A stretch of 64,000 nt of DNA from NCBI GenBank assembly GCA_044463125.1, contig JBIQMS010000001.1, positions 218,571 to 282,570 of the forward strand, in the 5' to 3' direction. This stretch comes from CAYMZZ01 sp044463125. Its GTDB lineage: Bacteria; Bacteroidota; Bacteroidia; Chitinophagales; Chitinophagaceae. This document shows positions 1 through 8,794 of the stretch, piece after piece. The position numbers were made by a program, and so were the translations under genes. How positions within the stretch are numbered: position 1 is the first letter of the stretch; each line of letters opens with the position of its first letter. The notes beneath the pieces are model-generated. The model saw only the letters and a list, made by a program, of their open reading frames with translations, was not told the origin of the DNA and did not search any database.

Positions 1-2155
1 GCCAGAATTCGTCCTGGCGCTCATAGAAATAGTTTACATACAAGCTCTTCAGCTTCTCTTGCACATGCGGAATGAGGTATTGAAACGAAAGGGTTTTGTC
101 CATGGCAATGCGGAAATGGAATTCCTGACCCTGGGAACCTTCCTGCTTAATGAGTATCACATTCGCGATCAACTCAAAGAGGCCGGCCTGCAGTCGTTCG
201 GACTCAGGGCATTTTTCCTTTTCCGCGAAAAATGCCTGCACCTTGCGCTGCGTATCAAACTCTGGTCGCAAATCATAGCCGCCCTGATCGTTTGGCCTTA
301 GAAATTCATCACGAACCCTTTGGTACATGTCGCCAAAAACAACCTGCAATACATCGTCATTAATAAATGGCTTACAATAGCGATGCTCATCGAACCAGAT
401 ACCGTTTTCGCCAAACTCTACATAGTGTACCGGAAGACAGGGTACAAAATGTCCCATAATGCCCTGTACGGCATGAGCCGGAATGCTCCAAATCCGGAAA
501 AATCCCAGGATATGATCAATCCGGAAAGCATCGAAATAATAGCTCATTTGCTCAAAGCGCTGACGCCACCAGGCATACCCATCCTCCTGCATCTGTTTCC
601 AATTGTAGGTGGGAAACTCCCAGTTCTGCCCTATTCTCGCAAAATCATCTGGTGGGGCTCCCGCCTGCTCATTCATATTGTACAAATGAGGGGCCACCCA
701 GGCATCGCAACTGTTGCGCGAAATTCCTATGGCGATATCACCCTTGAAAACAATACCCTTTTTATGCGCATAATCAGCCGCGTCCTTGAGTTGATCATGC
801 AAATGAAACTGCACAAAGCAGTAAAATAATAGTTCCTTTCGCGCTACGGTGCGGGAACTGAACAAGCGGTCAACCTCGGCGGGGTCGTAACTTTGATGGG
901 TTTTCCATTGTTCAAATTCCGGAGTTCCATACTTGTCGCGCAAAAAGCTAAACGCCGCATAAGGCTTCAGCCAGTGCGCATTGGAACTGAAAAAATCCTT
1001 GTACGCATCCGACTCAAATGTTTCGGACGACATTACATCATACAATTCCCGCAGCATCGCCAGCTTAAATCGCATCACCTCCTCATAATCCAACTCAGGA
1101 AGTTCGTTAAGTGCCTTTTGTTTGCGGTTTAGCGACTTGATTTTATCCTGATATTTCTTCCCTGCCACACTGGCCAGGTTAATATAAAGCGGATGCAAGG
1201 CAAAGGCGGAAATGGCCGAGTAAGGATAGGAGTCCGTCCAACTATGCGTGGCCGTGGTATCATTAACCGGGAGTAGCTGCACCATACGCAACCCGGATTC
1301 ACGGGCCCAATCTACCAGCAGTTTAATATCCGTAAACTCCCCTACTCCAAAACTCTGCCGGCTACGCAGGCTGAATACAGGGATAGCTATTCCGGCGCCT
1401 TTCCATTCCTGGTTGGGAAGTTGAATGAATCCATCGTGTAAAACGGTGAGTGTATGCGCGGGGCTATGCTGCTGTAGCAGTCGGTTATCACCCGATTCAT
1501 AGCGCACGAATGCTTTTTCGCGGGTGTTGTAAACGGCATATTTATATGCAATGGGGAAATGGGCCTGGGAAAGATCTACGCTTAATACCCACCAACCATC
1601 GTTGCGTCCGAGGAGAAGGGGTTCATCGGTATTCCATAAGCCTAGCTCTTCAATATTTCCTAAAATGCAGACCACTTCATTCTTGGCAAGCAGTGGCGCT
1701 TTCACCCTAAACTCATGCGTTGATTTGCGGGATACTTTGCCCTTGCTGCGCAAGGCAGGCCGCGGAAGCAATACATCCGTAAAAGGAGCAGAATAGAATG
1801 CGTTTTCGTATTCACCGGCATGGTTCCAGGTATCGATCAGTCTGATTTCACGCGTTCCTTTGCGGATATCCGGAAGAAGCCGGTTCATATTTCCTTCTGG
1901 AATCCAATCGCCATCTTCCGTACGCAGGAGGTATTGGTAGCGGATCTGATCCCAATCCTGTTCATCGGGATTCAGTTCAAGGGTCAGTTCCCAGAATTCA
2001 TCATTCAGATAATTCATGGCAAGGGCCTTTCGGGCATTTTCCCCTTTCAATGAATCAATATTTCCCGTCAGCCATAAGCTCTGCCCAAATTCCGTGGAAA
2101 ACCGGACATTAAACCTGACCTGTAAAGCAATCGTGGGTTCTTTTTTTCCTGCCAT
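1..2155 (-). CDS. malQ: 4-alpha-glucanotransferase (amylomaltase), 3' end off window
   Basis: Disproportionating enzyme that moves maltodextrin segments between alpha-1,4-glucans and releases glucose. About 718 residues are visible from the ATG at 2155; the C-terminus lies beyond base 1. The N-terminal ~240 residues look like two starch-binding CBM20-type modules, as in the long Bacteroidota form of the enzyme. The GH77 barrel begins near residue 250 (VFSLRSRQSFGVGEF, then LPVNDT). The motif DAFRIDHILGFFRIW around residue 545 carries the nucleophile Asp. The region with the expected acid/base Glu is not in the window. It is divergent from the glycosyltransferase at 2342. A weak minus-strand -7-like box (TACTTTCG, 2194-2187) lies just upstream. 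It belongs functionally with glgA, glgB, glgC and the GH13 amylase elsewhere in the window. Family call is secure. Confidence 0.93.
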   Translation of the reverse strand, partial: MAGKKEPTIALQVRFNVRFSTEFGQSLWLTGNIDSLKGENARKALAMNYLNDEFWELTLELNPDEQDWDQIRYQYLLRTEDGDWIPEGNMNRLLPDIRKGTREIRLIDTWNHAGEYENAFYSAPFTDVLLPRPALRSKGKVSRKSTHEFRVKAPLLAKNEVVCILGNIEELGLWNTDEPLLLGRNDGWWVLSVDLSQAHFPIAYKYAVYNTREKAFVRYESGDNRLLQQHSPAHTLTVLHDGFIQLPNQEWKGAGIAIPVFSLRSRQSFGVGEFTDIKLLVDWARESGLRMVQLLPVNDTTATHSWTDSYPYSAISAFALHPLYINLASVAGKKYQDKIKSLNRKQKALNELPELDYEEVMRFKLAMLRELYDVMSSETFESDAYKDFFSSNAHWLKPYAAFSFLRDKYGTPEFEQWKTHQSYDPAEVDRLFSSRTVARKELLFYCFVQFHLHDQLKDAADYAHKKGIVFKGDIAIGISRNSCDAWVAPHLYNMNEQAGAPPDDFARIGQNWEFPTYNWKQMQEDGYAWWRQRFEQMSYYFDAFRIDHILGFFRIWSIPAHAVQGIMGHFVPCLPVHYVEFGENGIWFDEHRYCKPFINDDVLQVVFGDMYQRVRDEFLRPNDQGGYDLRPEFDTQRKVQAFFAEKEKCPESERLQAGLFELIANVILIKQEGSQGQEFHFRIAMDKTLSFQYLIPHVQEKLKSLYVNYFYERQDEFW

Positions 2156-2341
2156 ATTACTTCGTGTCTGAAAAACACATTAGTACGAAAGTAAAATAAA
2201 TCATGCAAGGTTCGCATTTTTATTTGATTCGGGCCTAAAAAAGTACTGCAAACGTTTGAAGCCGTATCTTGCGTGGCAAACTCATTAGATTCTTCCGTCA
2301 AACAGCCATCATCTTCAAAATTAGAATGTAGCCTTTCGCCA

Positions 2342-3217
2342 ATGATCTCCATTTTAATTTGCTCTATTAATCCGGCTTACCTCCAGCAGGTAAAGAAAAG
2401 TGTGGAAGAAACCATTGGTTTGCCTTATGAAATTCTGGTTTTTGACAACCGGCAAGCAGGACTTGGCCTTTGTGCCGTCTATAATCAATTGGCAGAAAAG
2501 GCCCGGTTTCCATATCTGGTTTTTATGCACGAGGATATCAGCTTTGAATCGCATAACTGGGGAGCCGAATTAATGAATCTCTTTGAATCAGACAGGCAAA
2601 TTGGACTGATAGGTGTAGCGGGATCCAACTACAAAAGTCGCTTGTTTACCGGATGGGATTCAGGCATTGCTGCGTACGACGCATACCAAATTACCCATCT
2701 TACCAATGGTGAAAAGATAAAACTGACTTCATGGCCACCGGGTGCGATCGATAATGCCCCGGTTGTGTGCATCGACGGTGTATTCATGGCATGCCGCAAA
2801 GAAATATGGGCAGAATTCCCTTTCAATGAAGGTGAATTGAAGGGCTTCCATTTTTATGATCTTGATTTTTCCCTGCGAGTTGCTGGAAAATTTCAATTGC
2901 GGGTTACGTTGAATATCCCCATTCTACACCATACCGTTGGCGGCGACTATGGCGATAAATGGGTGAAAGAGGTTTTTCACTTTCATCGATATTTCCCTCT
3001 ACCCTTCCCCAATACCTTATTGCCAAAAAGAATTGAATCCGAAATTGGAAAATACTGGCTCGACAGGTTGAAAAATCATCCTATCAGTTTTGCCAACCGC
3101 TGCAGGTGGATTAGATACCAAAAACTCTGGACGAACCCCGCATACTGGTACTCTATCGCGAAATTCATGGTTTACCGACCGTTAAAGCTTCGGAAAATAC
3201 ATGAGATGTTCAAGTAA
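2342..3217 (+). CDS. family 2-like glycosyltransferase
   Basis: Probable 291-residue cytoplasmic glycosyltransferase of the GT-A fold. It opens with a nucleotide-binding start (MISILICSINPAY), then a FDNR segment near residue 33 and HED in VFMHEDISF, which fits the metal-binding DxD position. GVFMACRKEIW and FYDLDFSLR resemble the acceptor and catalytic part of small GT2 enzymes with a galactosyltransferase-like C-terminal half. The frame stays open upstream to an ATG at 2273, but the family start fits the ATG at 2342, where the beta-strand begins at once. Acceptor and sugar are unknown. It stands alone between divergent malQ and a small membrane protein. Confidence 0.8.
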   Translation: MISILICSINPAYLQQVKKSVEETIGLPYEILVFDNRQAGLGLCAVYNQLAEKARFPYLVFMHEDISFESHNWGAELMNLFESDRQIGLIGVAGSNYKSRLFTGWDSGIAAYDAYQITHLTNGEKIKLTSWPPGAIDNAPVVCIDGVFMACRKEIWAEFPFNEGELKGFHFYDLDFSLRVAGKFQLRVTLNIPILHHTVGGDYGDKWVKEVFHFHRYFPLPFPNTLLPKRIESEIGKYWLDRLKNHPISFANRCRWIRYQKLWTNPAYWYSIAKFMVYRPLKLRKIHEMFK

Positions 3218-3304
3218 AGTGAAAATCAATATTGGAGCCAGTCCACACTAGTGGTATGGTTCAAGTTTATCGTTGAACCATTTCGTGTTTTCCGAATTTG
3301 CCAT

Positions 3305-3312
3305 TATTTTTG
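3305..3312 (+). promoter_or_regulatory. Bacteroidota -7 box (TATTTTTG)
   Basis: TATTTTTG matches the TAnnTTTG -7 element of the Bacteroidota primary sigma factor and ends 10 bases before the ATG at 3323, so the transcript would be almost leaderless. A TTTC at 3281-3284 sits 20 bases upstream in the place of the -33 element but is only a partial match. Confidence 0.4.
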
Positions 3313-3322
3313 CGCAAACTTT

Positions 3323-3484
3323 ATGCAGATGGAACAAACCCGTAAATACCGCGGCCTCTGGTGGCTGGTTTTTCTCGCTTCAACAGCTGGCCTGCTTTGG
3401 GCCATTTTCGCCCATTGGGAATGGTTGACTTTGATCCTGCCCTTTCAAACCACCGCGTTTGTAAAAGCGATGGATATTATGTAA
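3323..3484 (+). CDS. small two-helix membrane protein
   Basis: Predicted 53-residue protein with a short charged N-terminus (MQMEQTRKYRG), a hydrophobic helix (LWWLVFLASTAGLLWAI), a short turn (HWEW) and a second hydrophobic helix ending in FVKAMDIM. The open frame extends back to 3251, but the -7 box at 3305-3312 and the amphipathic start favour 3323 or 3329. A perfect hairpin terminator follows at 3541. I do not recognise a function; the helix-turn-helix membrane layout and the good promoter make it a likely real gene. Confidence 0.55.
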   Translation: MQMEQTRKYRGLWWLVFLASTAGLLWAIFAHWEWLTLILPFQTTAFVKAMDIM

Positions 3485-3540
3485 GCAATAGGTTATTTTT
3501 GATCAGCAATTCCAAAGCTGAACATCTCAACATATTTAAA

Positions 3541-3577
3541 AAAAGAGAAGACGCGCCAGGCGCGTCTTCTCTTTTTT
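3541..3577. terminator. bidirectional intrinsic terminator
   Basis: A 17-base perfect inverted repeat (arms 3541-3557 and 3559-3575, one-base centre) rich in GACGCGCC, with A-run on the left and T-run on the right. It sits between the plus-strand 53-residue gene and the minus-strand 69-residue gene and can end both. It overlaps the last bases of the minus-strand stop codon. Confidence 0.85.
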
Positions 3578-3785
3578 AATGCGACAGCTGATTGCGGCGC
3601 ATCAACCCTGAGGCCGATTTTGCGGCACGACGGATATTCCACATATCCACGGCGGCAAAATGGTTCTTGCCGGGAATACTCAATTCATCCAGATCGGCGA
3701 TCGTTTCTTTTACTTCCATCACCAGGGTCTTTAGTTCGTCTCGATCCATCTGCACAAGAGATGGATGCATAACATCACTATTCAT
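3576..3785 (-). CDS. small conserved-looking hypothetical protein
   Basis: A 69-residue soluble protein, starting MNSDVMHPSLVQMDRDELK. It contains a predicted helix LKTLVMEVKETIADL and the segment FAAVDMWNIRRAAKSASG. Small proteins with this layout (a KETxA helix, then FxxVDMWNIxR) are familiar from Chitinophagaceae genomes, but I know no function. It has a plausible promoter about 130 bases upstream (3916-3947) and a terminator overlapping its stop, so it looks like an independent transcript. Confidence 0.6.
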   Translation of the reverse strand: MNSDVMHPSLVQMDRDELKTLVMEVKETIADLDELSIPGKNHFAAVDMWNIRRAAKSASGLMRRNQLSH

Positions 3786-3915
3786 GATACTTTTTTATTT
3801 AGTTCGTTATAAAATTCGTCGTTGAGCCGGGGCATCACTCTTTCTTGCGCTGGCAGGGGGCGGAGGAATTCTGCACCTTTTTTTACTATGCGGTACGCTG
3901 CTCTATTTGACGATG

Positions 3916-3947
3916 CAAATGTACGATGGTACTGCACCAACCTGCAA
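3916..3947 (-). promoter_or_regulatory. Bacteroidota-type promoter for the 69-residue gene
   Basis: On the minus strand TTG (3947-3945), a 21-base spacer, then TACATTTG (3923-3916): a full match to TTG-N19/21-TAnnTTTG. The start site would fall near 3909, leaving about 124 bases of leader before the ATG at 3785. Nothing else in the 3786-4060 gap looks like a gene. Confidence 0.5.
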
Positions 3948-4060
3948 GTACAGATGGGTGAATAGCGGGTTTTCTTTAGCGAATGGAGGAAAATGCCGGA
4001 CGAAACGTTTTTCACTCATTCATCTGTCGTCGCAATTCGCTGCCAAAAGAAATCCCGTCG

Positions 4061-4090
4061 AAAAAAAAGCCCCGCAATTTGCGGGGCTTT
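4061..4090 (-). terminator. intrinsic terminator of dnaK
   Basis: Perfect stem AAAGCCCCGC / GCGGGGCTTT (4066-4075 and 4081-4090) with a five-base loop, followed on the minus strand by a run of eight T. It begins 7 bases after the dnaK stop codon. Confidence 0.9.
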
Positions 4091-4096
4091 AACTTT

Positions 4097-5989
4097 TTAT
4101 TTCACTTCTTCGTAAGGCACATCTGTTACGTTGTCGGCCCCGGCACTGCTACCCGCTTCTGCTCCACCGGGCTGCGCCTCGCCTGCCTGCTGCGACTTAT
4201 AGATGTCTTCGCTGGCGGCTGTCCAGGCGGCATTCAGGGCGGCCATAGCCGCATCCACTTCTGCCAGGTTTTGCGACTTATGGGCTTCTTTCAATTTCTC
4301 TACGGCCGATTCAATGGTTGATTTCTTATCGGCAGGAACCTTATCGCCATATTCCTTCAGTTGCTTTTCGGTTTGGAAAATCAAACCGTCAGCAGCATTT
4401 AACTTATCTACTTTTTCACGCTCTGCTTTATCCGATGCTTCATTGGCCTTCGCTTCTGCTTTCATTTTTTCCACTTCCTCCTTACTCAATCCGCTTCCGG
4501 CTTCAATATGAATTTTTTGTTCCTTACCGGTTCCCTTGTCTTTGGCGGTTACGTGCAGAATGCCGTTGGCATCAATATCAAAGATCACTTCAATTTGTGG
4601 TACACCACGCGGTGCGGGCGGAATGCCATCGAGGTTAAAGATTCCCAGGCTCTTGTTGTCTTTGGCCATGGGACGTTCACCCTGCAATACATGGATCTGT
4701 ACACCCGGCTGATTATCGCTGGCAGTAGAGAACACTTCCGACTTCTTCGTGGGAATAGTGGTATTGGATGGAATGAGCGCGGTCATTACACCACCCATGG
4801 TTTCAATGCCCAGCGACAGTGGTGTTACATCAAGCAACAACACATCTTTCACTTCACCCGTCAATACAGCACCCTGAATGGCGGCACCTACGGCCACTAC
4901 TTCATCGGGGTTTACTCCTCTGTTAGGTTTCTTACCGAAGAATTTCTCTACAATTTCCTGCACTTTCGGAATACGGGTACTACCCCCTACCAGTATCACT
5001 TCATCGATCTGCGAAGCGGAAAGACCGGCATCTTTCAGTGCCTGTTCGCAAGGCTTCAAACAACGTGCAAAGAGGTTGTCGGCCAATTGTTCAAACTTGC
5101 TACGGGTGAGTTTTTTCACCAGGTGCTTGGGCACACCATCCACCGCTGTGATATAAGGAAGATTGATTTCTGTTTCACTGGATGAAGAAAGTTCCACTTT
5201 TGCTTTTTCTGAAGCTTCTTTCAGGCGCTGCAAGGCCATAGGATCCTTGCGCAAGTCGATGGCTTCATCCTTTTTGAACTCATCGGCCAACCAGTCCATG
5301 ATCACTTTGTCGAAGTCATCACCACCCAGGTGCGTATCACCATTGGTGCTTTTCACTTCAAACACCCCATCACCCAATTCCAGAACCGAGATATCGAAGG
5401 TACCGCCACCCAGATCGAATACTGCGATCTTCTGGTCATGGCGACCTTTATCCAATCCATAAGCAAGGGCCGCGGCCGTTGGTTCGTTCACTATACGGCG
5501 AACGGTTAACCCGGCGATTTCACCGGCTTCCTTGGTAGCCTGGCGTTGTGCATCGTTGAAATAAGCAGGAACGGTAATTACCGCTTCAGTTACTTCCTGA
5601 CCCAGGTAATCTTCAGCAGTCTTCTTCATCTTCTGCAAAACCATTGCGCTGATCTCCTGAGGCGTATACAATCTGCCATCTATGTCAATACGTACGGTAT
5701 TATTGTCACCTTTGGCTACTTTGTAGCTCCAATGGCTGATCTCTTCCGTTACCTCATCGAATCGGCGGCCCATGAAGCGCTTCACCGACATGATGGTATT
5801 ATGCGGGTTGGTGATCGCCTGGCGCTTGGCCGGATCACCCACTTTCCGCTCACCGTTCTTCAAAAATGCTACAACCGAAGGTGTGGTACGGCGACCTTCA
5901 TCGTTGGCAATTACCACCGGCTCATTGCCTTCCATAACTGACACGCAGCTATTGGTGGTTCCTAAGTCGATTCCAATTATTTTTCCCAT
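4097..5989 (-). CDS. dnaK: chaperone protein DnaK (Hsp70)
   Basis: ATP-dependent Hsp70 chaperone of 630 residues. The ATPase domain begins GIIGIDLGTTNSCVSV-like (KIIGIDLGTTNSCV) and contains IVNEPTAAALAYG and the phosphate motif DLGGGTFDISVLE; the linker is VLLLDVTPLSLGIE. A beta-sandwich substrate domain and a helical lid follow, ending in the conserved acidic tail DVPYEEVK. An upstream ATG at 6013 is open, but the ATG at 5989 follows an AAAAAAGGAG ribosome-binding site and matches the family start, so I chose it. No grpE or dnaJ adjoins, so it is a single-gene unit with its own terminator. Confidence 0.98.
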   Translation of the reverse strand: MGKIIGIDLGTTNSCVSVMEGNEPVVIANDEGRRTTPSVVAFLKNGERKVGDPAKRQAITNPHNTIMSVKRFMGRRFDEVTEEISHWSYKVAKGDNNTVRIDIDGRLYTPQEISAMVLQKMKKTAEDYLGQEVTEAVITVPAYFNDAQRQATKEAGEIAGLTVRRIVNEPTAAALAYGLDKGRHDQKIAVFDLGGGTFDISVLELGDGVFEVKSTNGDTHLGGDDFDKVIMDWLADEFKKDEAIDLRKDPMALQRLKEASEKAKVELSSSSETEINLPYITAVDGVPKHLVKKLTRSKFEQLADNLFARCLKPCEQALKDAGLSASQIDEVILVGGSTRIPKVQEIVEKFFGKKPNRGVNPDEVVAVGAAIQGAVLTGEVKDVLLLDVTPLSLGIETMGGVMTALIPSNTTIPTKKSEVFSTASDNQPGVQIHVLQGERPMAKDNKSLGIFNLDGIPPAPRGVPQIEVIFDIDANGILHVTAKDKGTGKEQKIHIEAGSGLSKEEVEKMKAEAKANEASDKAEREKVDKLNAADGLIFQTEKQLKEYGDKVPADKKSTIESAVEKLKEAHKSQNLAEVDAAMAALNAAWTAASEDIYKSQQAGEAQPGGAEAGSSAGADNVTDVPYEEVK

Positions 5990-6161
5990 AGTGTTTAACT
6001 CCTTTTTTCCCACCAGTCAGGCAGGCAGTATCCCTTCTCCAATCATTATGCCGTGACTGCCAAACGTGAAAAAATGTCAGCAAACTTTTTGTTCCGGAGC
6101 TCCTGACAATCAATTAACCGCGGAAAATGGAGCGGAATCCGGAAATCGATTACATTTAGGT

Positions 6162-6632
6162 ATGGATTGGCTGTGGATCATATTGGGTATCCTTCTTATT
6201 CTGGCCGGCATCGCTGGCAGTCTTTTACCCTTACTGCCGGGGCCGCCTATCGCATATGTAGGGCTACTTTTACAACAACTGAAAGCTGAACCGGCATTCA
6301 CGACAAAATTTCTGTTGATTTGGGCCGGAATTGTCATTCTTACATTAGTGCTCGATTACCTGGTACCCATTTGGGGTACCAAAAAATTTGGTGGAAGCAA
6401 ATATGGGGTTTGGGGCTGTACCCTGGGATTTCTCGCCGCCTTCTGGATGGGTCCCTGGGGCGTAATCCTGGGTCCCTTCCTGGGTGCTTTTTTGGGAGAA
6501 ATGATCGCTGGTAAAAACTCAAAGCAATCCTTTCGCGCGGCCATGGGTTCCTTTATAGGTTTTATAGCCGGATCATTCTTTAAACTTGTGGCCTGCTTTT
6601 TCATGCTCTATTATGTGATTCAACAGGGTTAG
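6162..6632 (+). CDS. DUF456 family membrane protein
   Basis: 156-residue integral membrane protein. The N-terminal helix (WIILGILLILAGIAGSLLPLLPGPPIAYVGLL) carries the LPxLPGPP signature of DUF456. Further helices run LLIWAGIVILTLVLDYLVP and a glycine-rich pair around GVILGPFLGAFLGEM. The open frame extends to 6066, but MDWLW at 6162 begins the first helix and lies 3 bases after a TACATTTA box (6151-6158) that resembles the -7 element. Function unknown. It is divergent from dnaK and 43 bases upstream of the YdeI-like gene. Confidence 0.85.
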   Translation: MDWLWIILGILLILAGIAGSLLPLLPGPPIAYVGLLLQQLKAEPAFTTKFLLIWAGIVILTLVLDYLVPIWGTKKFGGSKYGVWGCTLGFLAAFWMGPWGVILGPFLGAFLGEMIAGKNSKQSFRAAMGSFIGFIAGSFFKLVACFFMLYYVIQQG

Positions 6633-6675
6633 AGAAAAAAGCTCTGATGATTCCGAACAGAAAAAATGTGCAGAT

Positions 6676-7308
6676 ATGATCTTATTCAAGAAATTTCGCA
6701 TCAAGACGGGTATGCGCATGGCTGCTGTTGGTGCCCCTGAAGGTTTTGCCAGCGAACTGGATCCCAGTCTGTCCCAACTTAATTGGGTGAAGCCAGAAAA
6801 GGAATTTGATCAATTGCACTGGTTTGTCCTGAACCAGGCGGCGTTGAAAAAAGGGCTTTCGGCCGTTATGAGAAGCCTCAAGCCCGGCCATATTATCTGG
6901 ATCTATTTTCCGAAAGGAAGCTCCGGCCTTCAAACCGATCTTACCCGCGACAAGGGTTGGGATTTCATCGATAAGGAAAAAGACTATCTGCAATACCTCA
7001 CGCTGGTTTCGTTTAATGAAAGCTGGTCGGCATTCGGTTATCGCGTGGCTGATGGGAAAAACCCAGCCAAAGCCAGGGCGGCTCAGCCGAGAGCTGTATT
7101 GGAATACATTGATCCGAAAACCAAAGAAGTTCATTTACCCGATTATCTCCAAAAGGCATTGGGAAAGAATAAAAAAGCCCTTGCTGTTTACAACAAGCTG
7201 CCTTTCACGCATCGAAAAGAGTATTTGGAATGGATACTCACGGCCAAAAAAGAAGAGACCCGGGATAAAAGAATCCGTCAAATGCTGGAAAAACTGGAAG
7301 CTGGTTAA
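6676..7308 (+). CDS. YdeI/OmpD-associated (OmdA) family protein
   Basis: 210-residue soluble protein. The first ~135 residues resemble a DUF3052-like fold (ILFKKFRIKTGMRMAAVGAP at the start, then a strand-rich centre). The C-terminal part, LPDYLQKALGKNKKA, AVYNKLPFTHRKEYLEWI and KKEETRDKRIRQMLEKL, is the bacteriocin-protection YdeI/OmdA signature. The biochemical role is not established in the family. It is probably co-transcribed with the DUF456 gene upstream (43-base gap), with the DUF4403 lipoprotein following 55 bases downstream. Confidence 0.8.
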   Translation: MILFKKFRIKTGMRMAAVGAPEGFASELDPSLSQLNWVKPEKEFDQLHWFVLNQAALKKGLSAVMRSLKPGHIIWIYFPKGSSGLQTDLTRDKGWDFIDKEKDYLQYLTLVSFNESWSAFGYRVADGKNPAKARAAQPRAVLEYIDPKTKEVHLPDYLQKALGKNKKALAVYNKLPFTHRKEYLEWILTAKKEETRDKRIRQMLEKLEAG

Positions 7309-7363
7309 TAATTACCAGCTACCATTCCGCGTTATGCCAATAAATTCGTTAATTACATTATTC

Positions 7364-8794
7364 ATGAAAACCCTGCTCCGTATCAGTCCCCTATTGGTCA
7401 TGCTCGCTTTGGCCTCCTGTTCCAAAAAAATTATTGCGGAAAGACCATTGCTGGCCAATTCGCGCTTCAACCTCGATTCCATTCCGGATTCGGAGATCAA
7501 TATTCCCATCCGCATCAATCTTCGTCCGCTATATGCTATGGCGGAATCGCAGGTTGACACCCTGTTCACTTCACCTGATTATCCCAATAGCTGGGTTTAC
7601 CAGGGTTGCGATACGCGCTATCAGTACCGTTTCAGAAGAGGCCCGCTTCAGTTGAAAGCAGTGGGCAACCGATTCGATCTGGGCTTTACCGGCTACTACC
7701 GCATTGCAGGATCTTCACGGGTATGTGTGGCAGGAACGGCCATCAGTTCCTGGTCGGCTCCCTGCCGATGTGGGTACAACGAGCCTGAACGCCGCGTCAA
7801 TATTTCATTTAGTAACAGGATCAGCCTGCAAAGCGACTATAAAGTGCGCTTACAGGTACAACGCAATGAACCTGAAGCCCTCGACAAATGCGAAGTGTGC
7901 TTCTGGGGACAGGATATTACCAACCAGGTGCTGGCCGGTTTGGTGGAGGAATTGGATAGCGCAAAGGTTCAATTGGAAAGAGAGTATGGATTGCTGGATT
8001 TGCGCCCCCGGTTTCAACAAGTGTGGAATGAGCTGAGCCGTTCCTTTGATCTCTATGGCCGTGGCTGGCTGCAGGTTAATCCCACGCAGTTGCAGATTAA
8101 TAACCTTTTTGCCAAAAATGATTCCCTCTATATCTACCTCGGTTTGAAAGCCAAGCCCAGGCTCAGCTTCGAAAAGCCGGTAGATTATACAGCGCCTTTG
8201 CCGCCGATGGGTGCTATCGGCCGCATGGACGGATTCAATGTGTTTGTGGATGCGGAACTCAACTACGACTCTCTTTCCCGGATCGTGAATTCGCAGGTAG
8301 CGGGACGTTCCTTTGATTTCAAGAAGGGCCCCATTCATAAGAAGTTCATTATAGACCAGTGTGCTTTGTACGGCTCCGGCAATGAGCGTCTGATAATCCG
8401 GGTTGACTTTTCGGGAACCAATAAGGGCACCCTGTACCTGACGGGGAAACCTGCTTATGATCCGGATAATCGCATCCTGGATATCCGCGATATGGAATTC
8501 GATATCAAGACCAAAAACCTGTTGCTGGGTTCGGCCGACTGGCTGTTTAACCGAAGAATCCTGAATGAGATCAGCCGGCAGGCGCGTTTTGACCTGGGAG
8601 AATATGTAGACAGCGCCAAAACCCTGATCAATGCGCAAATGAACCGGGAATGGTATCCGGGGCTTCGCAGCGAAGGTGCTGTAAACGACATCCGCATATC
8701 AGGGATCTACCCTTTTCCGGGAGCGCTCCATATCCGTAGCCGGGCCAATGGTGTACTGGCAGTGAAACTCGATGAGCTGAATATTAGTCTTTAA
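7364..8794 (+). CDS. DUF4403 family lipoprotein
   Basis: 476-residue exported lipoprotein. Signal MKTLLRISPLLVMLALASC ends in a lipobox with Cys near residue 19. The mature part has the repeated beta-rich pattern of DUF4403 (INIPIRINLRPLY, VDTLFTSPDYPNSWVYQG, later WLQVNPTQLQI and LYLTGKPAYD), a fold thought to resemble lipid-binding tubular proteins. The open frame runs back into the previous gene to 7016; the ATG at 7364 is chosen because it starts the signal peptide. Its last 11 bases overlap the convergent GtrA gene. No substrate is known. Confidence 0.88.
   Translation: MKTLLRISPLLVMLALASCSKKIIAERPLLANSRFNLDSIPDSEINIPIRINLRPLYAMAESQVDTLFTSPDYPNSWVYQGCDTRYQYRFRRGPLQLKAVGNRFDLGFTGYYRIAGSSRVCVAGTAISSWSAPCRCGYNEPERRVNISFSNRISLQSDYKVRLQVQRNEPEALDKCEVCFWGQDITNQVLAGLVEELDSAKVQLEREYGLLDLRPRFQQVWNELSRSFDLYGRGWLQVNPTQLQINNLFAKNDSLYIYLGLKAKPRLSFEKPVDYTAPLPPMGAIGRMDGFNVFVDAELNYDSLSRIVNSQVAGRSFDFKKGPIHKKFIIDQCALYGSGNERLIIRVDFSGTNKGTLYLTGKPAYDPDNRILDIRDMEFDIKTKNLLLGSADWLFNRRILNEISRQARFDLGEYVDSAKTLINAQMNREWYPGLRSEGAVNDIRISGIYPFPGALHIRSRANGVLAVKLDELNISL

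Noticed and set aside
2273..2341. N-terminal extension of the glycosyltransferase
   Set aside because: The extra 23 residues are polar and the family start is at 2342.
3782..4015. 77-codon minus-strand open frame overlapping the start of the 69-residue gene
   Set aside because: It crosses the promoter at 3916-3947, has no domain-like pattern and low-complexity codon use; more likely leader DNA.
4508..5185. 225-codon open frame opposite dnaK
   Set aside because: Antisense shadow of a highly conserved gene; other long frames opposite dnaK, glgB, lipA and argS were dropped for the same reason.
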